Assembly: GCA_019359115.1 (NCBI GenBank)
Contig: JAHHHW010000077.1
Coordinates: 1-64,000 of the forward strand
Origin: Pelatocladus maniniholoensis HA4357-MV3
GTDB taxonomy: Bacteria > Cyanobacteriota > Cyanobacteriia > Cyanobacteriales > Nostocaceae
Direction of reading: 5' to 3'
Length of the DNA: 64,000 nucleotides
Below the pieces are notes generated by a model. It saw only the letters and a list, made by a program, of their open reading frames with translations. It made no database searches and was not told where the DNA came from. Shown here piece after piece: positions 9,111 through 17,371 of this stretch. A program made the position numbers and the translations under genes. Each line of letters starts with the position of its first letter. Position 1 is the first letter of the stretch.

Positions 9111-9272
9111 ATGGCTTCTCATCTTACCTCAAATTCTTCTCCTCAAGAGACGCCGACTCCTACCCATGACATTTTAGACGTACAAACAACAAATTGTTGC
9201 ATTGTTGGCGGCGGCCCAGCAGGTGCTGTTCTTGCCTTACTGTTAGCGCGTCAAGGTATTGGCGTTCGCTAG
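9111..9272 (+). pseudogene. N-terminal fragment of an FAD-dependent oxidoreductase
   Basis: Starting at the ATG at 9111, 53 residues encode a leader and the dinucleotide-binding fingerprint CCIVGGGPAGAVLALLLARQGI, then a TAG stop right after GVR. Intact relatives continue for several hundred residues (FAD-dependent monooxygenases with the same GGGPAG start). Downstream bases contain no recognisable continuation in any frame, only hairpin repeats, so the gene has lost almost all of its body. A functional 53-residue peptide is unlikely. Confidence 0.75.
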
Positions 9273-9310
9273 AAAAGCTTGACTGCACCTAAAGGTCGCA
9301 CTCTTTGCAT

Positions 9311-9359
9311 CCCACACCTAAAGGACAGGAATCGTTGCTACGCAACTGTCCTTTGTGGG
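9311..9359. repeat. Imperfect hairpin, CCCACA...AAGGACAG / CTGTCCTTTGTGGG
   Basis: The left arm at 9311-9328 pairs with the right arm at 9346-9359, apart from a three-base bulge (CCT). It lies in the non-coding stretch that replaced the body of the FAD oxidoreductase. This looks like a small dispersed palindromic repeat, not a terminator: no T-run follows. Confidence 0.6.
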
Positions 9360-9522
9360 CTTTCTGCTTTAATCAGTGTAATGTTACCAGAGCTACCAGC
9401 GAGGTTAGTAGCCTACGGTCTTTTCCCTACTCATGTCAAAACTTAAAGACGCATGTGGTACGTTAGTACTAAAATATTGTAGAATCAAATACTCATCCTA
9501 GTGGATGATTACATAAATTGAG

Positions 9523-9613
9523 ACAGGTATATTCGTTTGTAGTCAGGACTTTAGTCCTCAAATATTCAAAAATATTCAAGCACTAAAGTGCTTACTACAA
9601 ACATGAATCCTGT
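9523..9613. repeat. 91-bp imperfect palindromic element
   Basis: The ends ACAGG...GTTTGTAGT (from 9523) and ACTACAAAC...CCTGT (to 9613) are inverted copies. Inside are the paired blocks GGACTTTAGTCC and GCACTAAAGTGC, each self-complementary. Sequences of this kind are common dispersed repeats in filamentous cyanobacteria. The rest of the 640-base gap between the broken FAD gene and ssb shows no gene. Confidence 0.65.
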
Positions 9614-9916
9614 TTGCAGTGCTTCCTTGGCTTTTATGTTAAAACAGTTTAAAAGCCAAGATTAAGTCAGGGTTGTCATTGGTTATTGGTAATACCAATT
9701 TCAAAAATGATTGCGACAGATAAATTCACGCAACCTGGATTTTATTCCTGTCGGCTTACTTAGATTTATTAGTAATTAGTTATTAGTGATTAATTATGAT
9801 TAACAATATTTTTAATTCAGACATTCCTATGCTAAAAAACACAAACAGAATTTAATATTCTTTCCCCAATCCCCTTTCCCCGATTCCCCAACATCTATTT
9901 TATAAGGAGAAGTTTG

Positions 9917-10462
9917 ATGAACAGCTGTATTTTGATGGCAGAAATTGTTAAAGAACCAGAACTGCGTTTTACACCAGATGGATTGGAAATAACAGAAATG
10001 CTGGTGCAATTTTCTGGGTTGCGAGAAGGTGAACCAGCAGCAAATTTAAAAGTGGTAGGCTGGGGCAATATGGCTAAAGACATTCAGCAAAATTACCACA
10101 TTGGCGATCGCATCCTTCTAGAAGGACGTTTAGGTATGCATACCATTGACCGTCCAGAAGGTTTTAAAGAAAAACGTGCTGAATTAACAGTACAAAAAAT
10201 ATATCCTTTAGTTGCAAATTTAAACATGGGTGAGTCTCCTGTAACCGCAGCACCACTCTCAGCACCAGTTCCCACTCCTCAAAAAGCAGTTTCTAGTTAC
10301 GAACGACCACTTCCAACAGCAACTCCAGCAACCAGTAATGCTGGTGTCGCTTCCCAAGATGATTACTCCCAACCTGTTCCTCAAACCTCAAAACCGGAAC
10401 GTACTTCCTATCCTCCCACAGTCCCAAATCCAGAACCAGATGTTGACGATATACCGTTTTAA
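9917..10462 (+). CDS. ssb: Single-stranded DNA-binding protein with acidic tail
   Basis: 181-residue SSB. The OB-fold covers about residues 1-100 (start MNSCILMAEIVKEPELRFTP; WGNMAKDI in the core), a proline/threonine-rich linker follows, and the C-terminus ends VDDIPF, the tail that recruits replication and repair partners. A clear AAGGAGA lies seven to thirteen bases before the ATG at 9917. A second OB-fold protein without this tail is encoded at 62905-63267. SSB coats unwound DNA during replication, repair and recombination. Confidence 0.88.
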   Translation: MNSCILMAEIVKEPELRFTPDGLEITEMLVQFSGLREGEPAANLKVVGWGNMAKDIQQNYHIGDRILLEGRLGMHTIDRPEGFKEKRAELTVQKIYPLVANLNMGESPVTAAPLSAPVPTPQKAVSSYERPLPTATPATSNAGVASQDDYSQPVPQTSKPERTSYPPTVPNPEPDVDDIPF

Positions 10463-10601
10463 ATCAGTTATCAGTTATCAATTGCTAGTTAACATCCATA
10501 CATCAACTCTGGGACTTATACCTTTTTCCTCACTGATAACTGATAACTGATAACTGTTAAGATCCTGTTTATTTTCAATTCCCGTTTAACCCCGACTCAC
10601 T

Positions 10602-12476
10602 ATGAAAGAAACAGTCCTAGATGTTCGCAACTTACAGGTTGAATTTGTTGGCGATCGCAAAGTCGTCAAAGCTGTAGATGGAATTTCTTTTCAATTGCAT
10701 CGAGGTGAAACTCTAGGGATAGTAGGAGAGTCGGGGAGTGGTAAATCAGTCACAGCTTTAGCAGTGATGGGTTTATTGCAGTCTCCGGGAAGAATCGCAG
10801 GCGGAGAAATTTGGTTTCGTGCTAATGAAAATAGTCAACCCATTAATTTGATAGATTTATCTCCGAAAGAGATACAACTGCATCGGGGTGGCGATATCGC
10901 CATGATTTTTCAAGAACCGATGAGTTCGCTTAATCCTGTGTATAACATCGGGTTTCAACTGATAGAAGCAATTTTACGACATCAGAATATTTCCGCAGCA
11001 GAAGCAAAACAACAAGCGATCGCAGGTCTGCAAGAAGTAAAATTGCTCCCAAGCGACGAAAAGATCCGACAGCAGTATATAGACTCTTGGCAAAATTCAT
11101 CTTTTGGTTCATCCAGCTTAGACGAACAAAAACTACTCAAGTTAGTCCAGCAACACAAAGAAGCCATCCTCGAACGTTATCCTCATCAACTTTCAGGGGG
11201 TCAGTTGCAACGGATAATGATTGCAATGGCTATTTCCTGCAACCCGTTGCTATTAATTGCTGATGAACCAACCACCGCTTTAGATGTAACGGTGCAAGCA
11301 ACTATTATTGATTTGTTGCGAGAATTACAAGCCAGTCGCGACATGGCTTTAATTTTTATCAGCCACGATTTAGGGTTAATTGCCGAAGTTGCTGATACAG
11401 TCGCAGTGATGTACAGAGGTAAAATTGTCGAATTCGACGACGCGGCCACAATTTTTGCTAATCCTCAACATCCCTATACTAAAGGTTTGGTGGCTTGTCG
11501 CCCGACACTTAACCGTCGTCCCCACAAATTATTGACTGTTTCCGACTACATGAACGTCGAGGAAGTACCAACGACGGGAGAATTGGTGATTCAGGGGAAA
11601 GAACCCACCGAACCACCAGACATGACACCTGAAGAAATAGCGCAAAGATTAGCAAATTTAGAAAGCGAACAACTTCTACTCCAAGTCAAGGATCTCAAAG
11701 TTGGTTTTCCCATCAAAGGTATGTTTGGTGGTACAAAACGTTACCACATGGCCGTAAATGGAGTTTCCTTTGATGTCAAAAAAGGCGAAACTCTGGGATT
11801 AGTGGGAGAATCTGGTTGTGGCAAAACTACCTTGGGCAGAACTTTGTTACGCTTAATTGAACCGATGAGTGGTCACATTCTCTTTGAAGGACGCAATATC
11901 ACAACTCTCAAAGGAGAAGTGTTGCAAAAACTACGACGGGAAATGCAAATAGTTTTTCAAAACCCGTTTAGTTCTCTTGATCCTCGGATGAAGGTAGGGA
12001 ACGCGATCATGGAACCATTGCAGATTCACTCGATTGGTAATAAAAAGCAAGAAAGACAAAAACGCGCTGCTTATTTATTGGAACGAGTCGGTTTGAGTGC
12101 AGATGCAATGAAGCGCTATCCTCATCAATTTTCTGGTGGTCAACGCCAAAGGATTTGTATTGCTCGTTCTTTGGCTTTGAATCCTAAGTTTATCATTTGC
12201 GATGAATCGGTTTCAGCGTTGGATGTATCAGTACAAGCGCAGGTGCTGAATTTGCTCAAAGAATTGCAAAGTGAATTTGGGTTAACTTACATTTTCATTT
12301 CCCACGATTTGAGTGTGGTGAAATTTATGAGCGATCGCATTTTAGTCATGAATAGCGGTGAAATTGTCGAACAAGGTATCGCAGAAAAAATTTACCGCGA
12401 ACCCAAACAAGAATATACGCAAAACTTGATTGCTTCGATTCCTACTGGTAGTCGCCAACGAGTCCAACAACTTTAA
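10602..12476 (+). CDS. Peptide/opine-type ABC transporter, fused double ATPase (DppD-DppF-like)
   Basis: 624-residue cytoplasmic protein with two complete ABC domains in tandem. The first has Walker A GESGSGKS (about 43-50), signature [14 protein letters not shown] and Walker [13 protein letters not shown]. The second has Walker A GESGCGKT (about 405-412), signature [14 protein letters not shown] and Walker [13 protein letters not shown]. Between them is an oligopeptide-transporter C-terminal region ([13 protein letters not shown]). It should drive uptake of di/oligopeptides or nickel-like ligands together with DppB/C-type permeases encoded elsewhere. The second Walker B carries Ser in place of Pro (DES instead of DEP), a known variation. 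Confidence 0.9.
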   Translation: MKETVLDVRNLQVEFVGDRKVVKAVDGISFQLHRGETLGIVGESGSGKSVTALAVMGLLQSPGRIAGGEIWFRANENSQPINLIDLSPKEIQLHRGGDIAMIFQEPMSSLNPVYNIGFQLIEAILRHQNISAAEAKQQAIAGLQEVKLLPSDEKIRQQYIDSWQNSSFGSSSLDEQKLLKLVQQHKEAILERYPHQLSGGQLQRIMIAMAISCNPLLLIADEPTTALDVTVQATIIDLLRELQASRDMALIFISHDLGLIAEVADTVAVMYRGKIVEFDDAATIFANPQHPYTKGLVACRPTLNRRPHKLLTVSDYMNVEEVPTTGELVIQGKEPTEPPDMTPEEIAQRLANLESEQLLLQVKDLKVGFPIKGMFGGTKRYHMAVNGVSFDVKKGETLGLVGESGCGKTTLGRTLLRLIEPMSGHILFEGRNITTLKGEVLQKLRREMQIVFQNPFSSLDPRMKVGNAIMEPLQIHSIGNKKQERQKRAAYLLERVGLSADAMKRYPHQFSGGQRQRICIARSLALNPKFIICDESVSALDVSVQAQVLNLLKELQSEFGLTYIFISHDLSVVKFMSDRILVMNSGEIVEQGIAEKIYREPKQEYTQNLIASIPTGSRQRVQQL

Positions 12477-12514
12477 AATCCAAACTAGTACTCTGTCTTA
12501 TTACTTCTGAGGAG

Positions 12515-12556
12515 TTATAGATCCCCGACTTTGCAAAAGAAGTCGAGGATCTATAA
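12515..12556. repeat. Hairpin downstream of the ABC gene
   Basis: TTATAGATCC at 12515-12524 and CGACTT at 12526-12531 pair with AAGTCG at 12540-12545 and GGATCTATAA at 12547-12556. It lies 39 bases after the stop at 12476 and could end its transcript, although no T-run follows. A related hairpin (shared GATCC, CGA, CTT blocks and a following CTCAAGATT) is at 23655-23688, so this is a dispersed repeat family. Confidence 0.65.
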
Positions 12557-12650
12557 TCCCTCAAGATTAATGTGGAGAAGCACTAGTTAAGTTTATTTGT
12601 GCCGACATACTTATAAATATTCTTATTTATTTATTTATGGGATAATATTT

Positions 12651-12980
12651 GAGGAACTTGCTCAGGAAGCATCTCAATATGTGCAAAAAATCCCTGGCGA
12701 TGGTAAATCGCAGTTATACAGGCAGACTCTACCTGGTATTGTTATATAAACTCGTGCCAATGGGTTGAATTTGTGTAACTCGACTGAAATTGCCAAGTTG
12801 CAAATTTGGGATAATCTCTTTGTTCAGGTTTCAAACAGAGAATTTAAATACGCCAATTAAATATTTTTGGGCTGAGATTTTCAAGCGTTCGGGTGAGCAA
12901 CTCAGGATTTTATCAAGTTTCATGAAGGATTAACTATTATTTCACCAAGCCAAAATTGATAGATATTGACCGGGGAAATC
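12651..12980 (+). pseudogene. Decayed coding stretch of unknown family
   Basis: One frame from 12651 reads as a protein-like sequence (EELAQEASQYVQKIPGDG..., then RQTLPGIVI, TRANGLNL and IWDNLFVQVSN) but is cut by in-frame stops after GIVI, after KYAN and again further on. Composition and reading-frame continuity suggest a dead gene rather than random sequence. I do not recognise the family. The rest of the 680-base gap from 12477 to 13157 shows only the hairpin repeat. Confidence 0.35.
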
Positions 12981-13157
12981 TACCCTCCATTCCTCAAAAA
13001 AGTGGAGATTTAGGGTGAGATGACAGAGAAAAAATCAAAATTCTCCTTTATCTTTTACCCAAGTGCAACAAAATTTTTGGTGAATTATTTAGTATTCTTC
13101 CTCTCGACGATGCTCATACCCTAAATTACTGCCGTTGTTAGACTTGTGTGGTGTTAC

Positions 13158-15725
13158 ATGCAACAGAGGCGGATTAGGCAAATACCTCCATTTATTTTTC
13201 CCTTTGAGGTTATCAAACCCAATGGAAATGTATTATCTGTGGTTTTTGGTGCAGATACCAATGATCCCTTAGCAGATTTCTCCGTTCCTTATCAGATCAG
13301 GCGATCTGATCGAAATGTGCGGCGAGAATTAGAAAATAAATTAGAAGAATTTCGTCGGCTTTTGATTGTCGGACAAGCAGGAATCGGGAAAACACGAGAA
13401 GCTGTTGAATTAGCACAACTTTATAACCGAGAAGGTTGGACAGTTCTCTGGCTCAAATCTGACGGATGGATCAATGAGCCAAATCAAGAACAATTGCAAA
13501 AAATCGGTGCTAATCGCAAGTTGCTGTTTTTACTTGACGATCTCAATCAGAGAATACATTACACTCTCCCCAAATTACCCCCCGGACTAGAACAATCCGA
13601 ATTAGCTCCTTTGACTATACCGTTGCAACAACAATTGTGGCGAGTTCTAGAAGTTTATGAACGGTTTTGCGGTCAGGATAAAATACGGGTAATTGCTACT
13701 GCTCGCGATGAAACAGAGTTAGTAAATTCAGGGACTGCATGGGAAAAACAGCAATGGCAACGTTTTCAGGTTTATGAACTAGCAAAACCTGAAAATGCAG
13801 CAATTGTTCAGTTACTAAGTAATACTGTCCCGCAAATTAACATTAAAAGTAACGAAGAAGAATATCTAGCGATCGCCCAAAAAAATGACTCTACTTTCAT
13901 CAATGCGATCGCCAATCTCCGTCGGTTGAGAAACCAAGATCTATCTTTAACCTCTGGCAATTACATTGATGATTGTCAAGATACTTGGGAAACATGCTAC
14001 GCCGATGCAATCAAAAAACACCCAGCTAGCAAATATGTTTACGATGCCATAGATTTGCTACAACAATTGCATCTGTCAGTTGAGCGATTTATCCTAGAGC
14101 CAACTGTTTTATTAATGATGGGGGAACACTCCCAGCAACAGTTACAGCATCGTTGGCTGATTCGCCGAGTTCTCAATGATTTGATTGAAAGTGAATTTAT
14201 CCTTAATCCTCGCGATCGCCAAATAGCAGCCAAAGGTAGGCAAATAGAAGTCGATGAATATGTTAGCCCCTTATCTGAGTTAGTTTTGCGGCTAACAAAT
14301 AAATACCCACAGCAAATGCTGGGGAAACTCTTTAATTTTGCCTGCCAACTACTAAACTTAAATCACCCCCAAGAAGCTTTAACTTGCTTCGAGCAACTTC
14401 TCAAATATCAGTGTGAAATCTCTGAGATTTGGTTTTATCGAGGTATTGCTCTATACTTCTTGGGAAATTATGAAGAAGCAGTTGCATCCTATGACAAAGC
14501 CTTGGTTCTACAAAGTGACTCTTATCAAGCTTGGTATAACCGGAGCCTAGCATTACACTTATCGGGATGCTATGAGGAAGCAGTCGATTCCTATGATCAA
14601 GCACTTGCCATCAAATCTGATCTTGATCAAGCTTGGTATAACCGAGGCGTTGCACTGTATTTTTTGGGACGTGATCAAGAAGCAGTAACCTCCTATGACA
14701 AAGCACTAGCGATCAAACCAGATTATTACCAAGCTGATTACAGCCGATGTCAAGCATTAGAAAACTTGGGACGCCACCAAGAAGCAATTGCTTCCTACGA
14801 TAAAGTGCTGGCACTCAAAAGCGATCATTACCAAGCTTGGTATCACAGGGGCAATGCATTGTATTTATTAAAAAACTACGATGAGGCATTAGCTTCCTAC
14901 GACCAAGCGCTGGCGCTCAAAAGCGACTATTACCAAGCCTGGTACAACGGAAGTGTAGTCCTATACCTATTAGGATTATACGAGGAAGTAGTCACATCCT
15001 GTGAAAAAGTAGTAGCAATCAAACCCGAACATTACCAAGCTTGGTACAACAAGGGTAATGCATTGTATTTTTTGGGACACTACGAAGACGCAATTGCTGC
15101 TTACGACAAAGTGCTGCTGATTCAGCCAGACTATGATCAAGCTTGGTACAACCGCAGTGTCGCGCTATATTCTCTAGGCTTATATGAGGAAGTAGTGACA
15201 TCCTCTGACAAAGCAGTGGCGATCACACCCAACCATTACAAAGCCTGGTACAACCGAGGAAATGGACTATACTCTTTAGGCAAATATCAAGAAGCATTAG
15301 CTTCCTACGAGAAAGCACTAGCTATCAAGCTTGATTATTACGAAGCCTGGTATAACCGGGGTGTGGTTCTCTTAAATTTGGGAGACTACAAAGAAGCAGT
15401 AGTTTGCTACGACAAAGCACTAGCTATCCAACCTCACAATTACCAAACCTGGTATAGTCGAGGTAATGCGCTCAATAAATTAGGTTCTTATCAAGATGCG
15501 TTAATTAGCCTTAACAAAGCAATTGCACTAGTTCCTGATTCCTTTGAAGCTCACTACAACAAAGCTTGCTGTTATGCTTTGCAAGAAAATCTTGAATTGT
15601 CTCTTGAAAGCTTACAACGAGCCATTAGTCTCAATCCTGAATGTCGCAAGACAGTAAAAACTAACTCCAGCTTTCAAAAATTTCTCACAGATGAGCGGTT
15701 TAAAACATTGATTGTGGAGGAATAG
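13158..15725 (+). CDS. STAND-type P-loop NTPase with C-terminal TPR array
   Basis: 855-residue protein. Near the N-terminus is a P-loop NTPase: Walker A GQAGIGKT (about 72-79) and Walker B LLFLLDD (about 122-128), then a helical region typical of NACHT/STAND ATPases. From about residue 410 there are roughly twelve 34-residue tetratricopeptide repeats with the pattern 'AWYNRG-AL--LG-YEEA--SYDKALAI', closed by a TPR-end segment (FQKFLTDERFKTLI). STAND ATPases with repeat sensors act as switches in signalling or in defence against phage; which applies here is not shown. The ATG at 13158 is preferred to a GTG at 13146. The neighbours are remnants and repeats, so no effector partner is apparent. 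Confidence 0.85.
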   Translation: MQQRRIRQIPPFIFPFEVIKPNGNVLSVVFGADTNDPLADFSVPYQIRRSDRNVRRELENKLEEFRRLLIVGQAGIGKTREAVELAQLYNREGWTVLWLKSDGWINEPNQEQLQKIGANRKLLFLLDDLNQRIHYTLPKLPPGLEQSELAPLTIPLQQQLWRVLEVYERFCGQDKIRVIATARDETELVNSGTAWEKQQWQRFQVYELAKPENAAIVQLLSNTVPQINIKSNEEEYLAIAQKNDSTFINAIANLRRLRNQDLSLTSGNYIDDCQDTWETCYADAIKKHPASKYVYDAIDLLQQLHLSVERFILEPTVLLMMGEHSQQQLQHRWLIRRVLNDLIESEFILNPRDRQIAAKGRQIEVDEYVSPLSELVLRLTNKYPQQMLGKLFNFACQLLNLNHPQEALTCFEQLLKYQCEISEIWFYRGIALYFLGNYEEAVASYDKALVLQSDSYQAWYNRSLALHLSGCYEEAVDSYDQALAIKSDLDQAWYNRGVALYFLGRDQEAVTSYDKALAIKPDYYQADYSRCQALENLGRHQEAIASYDKVLALKSDHYQAWYHRGNALYLLKNYDEALASYDQALALKSDYYQAWYNGSVVLYLLGLYEEVVTSCEKVVAIKPEHYQAWYNKGNALYFLGHYEDAIAAYDKVLLIQPDYDQAWYNRSVALYSLGLYEEVVTSSDKAVAITPNHYKAWYNRGNGLYSLGKYQEALASYEKALAIKLDYYEAWYNRGVVLLNLGDYKEAVVCYDKALAIQPHNYQTWYSRGNALNKLGSYQDALISLNKAIALVPDSFEAHYNKACCYALQENLELSLESLQRAISLNPECRKTVKTNSSFQKFLTDERFKTLIVEE

Positions 15726-15809
15726 GGGATCGGGGATTGGGGATTAGGGAAAGGGGATCGGACAATAAATACCGTTCAGTTAAGGATTTTTCAGCATAAT
15801 TTTGCCATG

Positions 15810-15836
15810 TAGAGACGTTGCAGTGCAACGTCTCTA
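15810..15836. repeat. Perfect 13-bp inverted repeat (TAGAGACGTTGCA)
   Basis: Arms at 15810-15822 and 15824-15836 are perfectly complementary around one central base, forming a strong hairpin 85 bases after the TPR-NTPase stop. It may end that transcript. The GTAGAGACGTTGCA-type palindrome is a widespread dispersed repeat in filamentous cyanobacteria. Confidence 0.75.
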
Positions 15837-15897
15837 TAGGTTTTAAATGTCAATAGATTTGTCTTCTCGAAGGAGTATTGGAACGCATCCTAGTGAA

Positions 15898-16069
15898 ACT
15901 TGATTTACAACTCACAAACTTGATTTAAAACTCAAAAACTTGATTTAAAACTCAAAAACTTGATTTAAAACTCAAAAACTTGATTTAAAACTCAAAAACT
16001 TGATTTAAAACTCAAAAATTTGATTTAAAACTCAAAAACTTGATTTAAAACTCAAAAACTTGATTTACT
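15898..16069. repeat. 20-bp tandem repeat array, eight units plus a partial
   Basis: The unit ACTTGATTTAAAACTCAAAA repeats at exactly 20-base intervals (copies from 15901, 15921, 15941 and so on to 16041, and a partial at 16061). The first copy carries two changes and the seventh boundary one; the others are identical. Each unit contains TTGA...TCAA, so it is weakly palindromic. The array runs into the stop codon of the DUF1636 gene at 16070. Confidence 0.95.
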
Positions 16070-16495
16070 TCAAGACAACGAAGGAATCTTTGCTAAAATA
16101 CCTTTCTTGAGAGGTTCGGGACGTTCTGACCAAGGTAACAAACCATCTGGTTTATCATAATATTTGCTGGCACATTCGAGAATAGCAGCCGCACTATCAT
16201 CTACTGGTAAATCTCCGAACATATAAGTTAGTTTTCCAGAACCAGCGAAAGCAACTACACAAGAATGACTACAAGCACTCATGCATTCTACTTCTTGAAT
16301 CGGAAAATCATCTTTGAGATGCCAATCTTGAGCTAATTCCTGAAGTTGCTTTAATAACTTTTGTCCACCACTTTCACCAACTCGTTTACCATCTTGCCAG
16401 ACGCTAGCACAAGTCTTACACACAAATAGAGTATGAGAGGGTTGCTGAGTATTGTTCTGTGTAGAAATTGCAGAAGTATTTGTAGCTGTGGTCAT
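16070..16495 (-). CDS. DUF1636 (COG5469-type) thioredoxin-like metal-binding protein
   Basis: 141-residue protein with four cysteines placed like those of thioredoxin-fold [2Fe-2S] ferredoxins: CKTC (near residue 26), then CMSAC and a following SHSC in the conserved EVECMSACSHSCVVAFAG. A Thr/Asn/Gln-rich N-terminus precedes the domain. The gene is directly preceded by a cobalamin riboswitch, so it should be expressed when B12 is scarce. A role in cobalt handling or in B12 synthesis or replacement is inferred from that control only; the biochemical function of the family is not known to me. The stop abuts the 20-bp repeat array. Confidence 0.8.
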   Translation of the reverse strand: MTTATNTSAISTQNNTQQPSHTLFVCKTCASVWQDGKRVGESGGQKLLKQLQELAQDWHLKDDFPIQEVECMSACSHSCVVAFAGSGKLTYMFGDLPVDDSAAAILECASKYYDKPDGLLPWSERPEPLKKGILAKIPSLS

Positions 16496-16530
16496 CTGTA
16501 CCTCGCAGATATTTTACAAGTGAAATCAAT

Positions 16531-16645
16531 TTCGGCGGGCATCCTGACTTACTTTTGTTAAGTTCACAGTTGCGGGACAGCGCCGGATTTACACCGAACT
16601 TTCCCCGTTACCTCTAGTGACTGCTCCCCACTAGAACCGAATGTT
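16531..16645 (-). promoter_or_regulatory. Cobalamin (B12) riboswitch
   Basis: On the minus strand the leader of the DUF1636 gene contains the conserved core in order: GGGGAAAGTTCGGTGTAAAT, then CCGGCGCTGTCCCGCAACTG, and near the 3' end GTCAGGATGCCCGCC. These match the cobalamin aptamer (the AAATCCGGCGCTG/CCCGCAACTG core and the closing CAGGA-GCC box). The aptamer ends about 35 bases before the ATG at 16495, which suits control of translation; no separate terminator hairpin is visible between. Confidence 0.93.
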
Positions 16646-16946
16646 ATTGATCTTAACACTAACCCACAATATCACCCCCTCTGTTGCTGCTTTTTGACTA
16701 TGGCGATCAGTTGAGCTTTGGTACAACTCGTACTGATTTTCTTGGTTAGAGAAGGGACGGAAATGAGTTAAATTATCGCTCGCCAACTCCCAGTTTGATA
16801 GTTGTTATCAATAACTAAATATCAATTGAGGTAAGAGAAAATAACCTCAGTTATCAAAAAAACACTAACTAATACAATAACTTATGATGGTAGGTAAGCG
16901 AAAGTGTTATACTCAGTAGCATCTGCATATATTCTTTGCGTAAATA

Positions 16947-16962
16947 ACACGTTTTAACGTGT
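16947..16962. promoter_or_regulatory. Short inverted repeat upstream of a hypothetical gene
   Basis: ACACGTT-TT-AACGTGT lies seven bases before the ATG at 16970. It could be an operator or a leader hairpin. The nearby 16790-16860 stretch also has imperfect inverted repeats (TGAGGT/ACCTCA around 16826-16855). No factor can be named. Confidence 0.4.
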
Positions 16963-16969
16963 ATAAAGT

Positions 16970-17254
16970 ATGATAACCGCTTCAGAGCTAATTCCAGAAT
17001 TTGAAAAATTATTTAGACAAAAGTTACAACTAAATAATTGTAGGCTTAAGAAAAAGAAACAAGAAAATAATTATGAAATTACTACTCCTGCCAAAGACAT
17101 TTTTTTGATGTATTGGTGCGACTTTCCCGAAATTAAGTTGATATATCAGCCTGTAGGAATACGAACAAAGCAGACTATACTCTATGAGCGGGCTATCCGT
17201 GACCATATTATTTTCTGTGTGAGTAGCCTTCAGGATAAGCTAGCTTTGCTCTAG
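16970..17254 (+). CDS. Hypothetical protein, 94 residues
   Basis: I do not recognise this protein. It is lysine-rich near residues 25-35 (LKKKKQE), has no signal peptide and no clear membrane segment, and contains two cysteines. There is no convincing Shine-Dalgarno sequence; a perfect short inverted repeat lies just upstream. It is convergent with gatD, with a GC-rich hairpin between the two stops. It may be a genuine lineage-specific gene or a chance open frame. Confidence 0.4.
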   Translation: MITASELIPEFEKLFRQKLQLNNCRLKKKKQENNYEITTPAKDIFLMYWCDFPEIKLIYQPVGIRTKQTILYERAIRDHIIFCVSSLQDKLALL

Positions 17255-17317
17255 CCTTATTGCTTTAGATAGAGAAAACTAAGGTAAATTAAAAACTTAA
17301 TAGTAGACTTGCTTTAT

Positions 17318-17350
17318 TAGCCCGCAAGTAAACTACGGGCTTGCGGGCTA
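17318..17350. terminator. Hairpin between convergent genes
   Basis: TAGCCCGCAAG (17318-17328) pairs perfectly with CTTGCGGGCTA (17340-17350) around an 11-base loop. It sits between the stops of the hypothetical gene (17254) and gatD (17372). No T-run follows on either strand, so termination is plausible but not proven. Confidence 0.5.
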
Positions 17351-17371
17351 AAAACATGAAACAACACGCCG

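Noticed and set aside
15898-16069. Possible CRISPR array
   Set aside because: The 20-bp units are directly adjacent with no variable spacers, so this is a simple tandem repeat.
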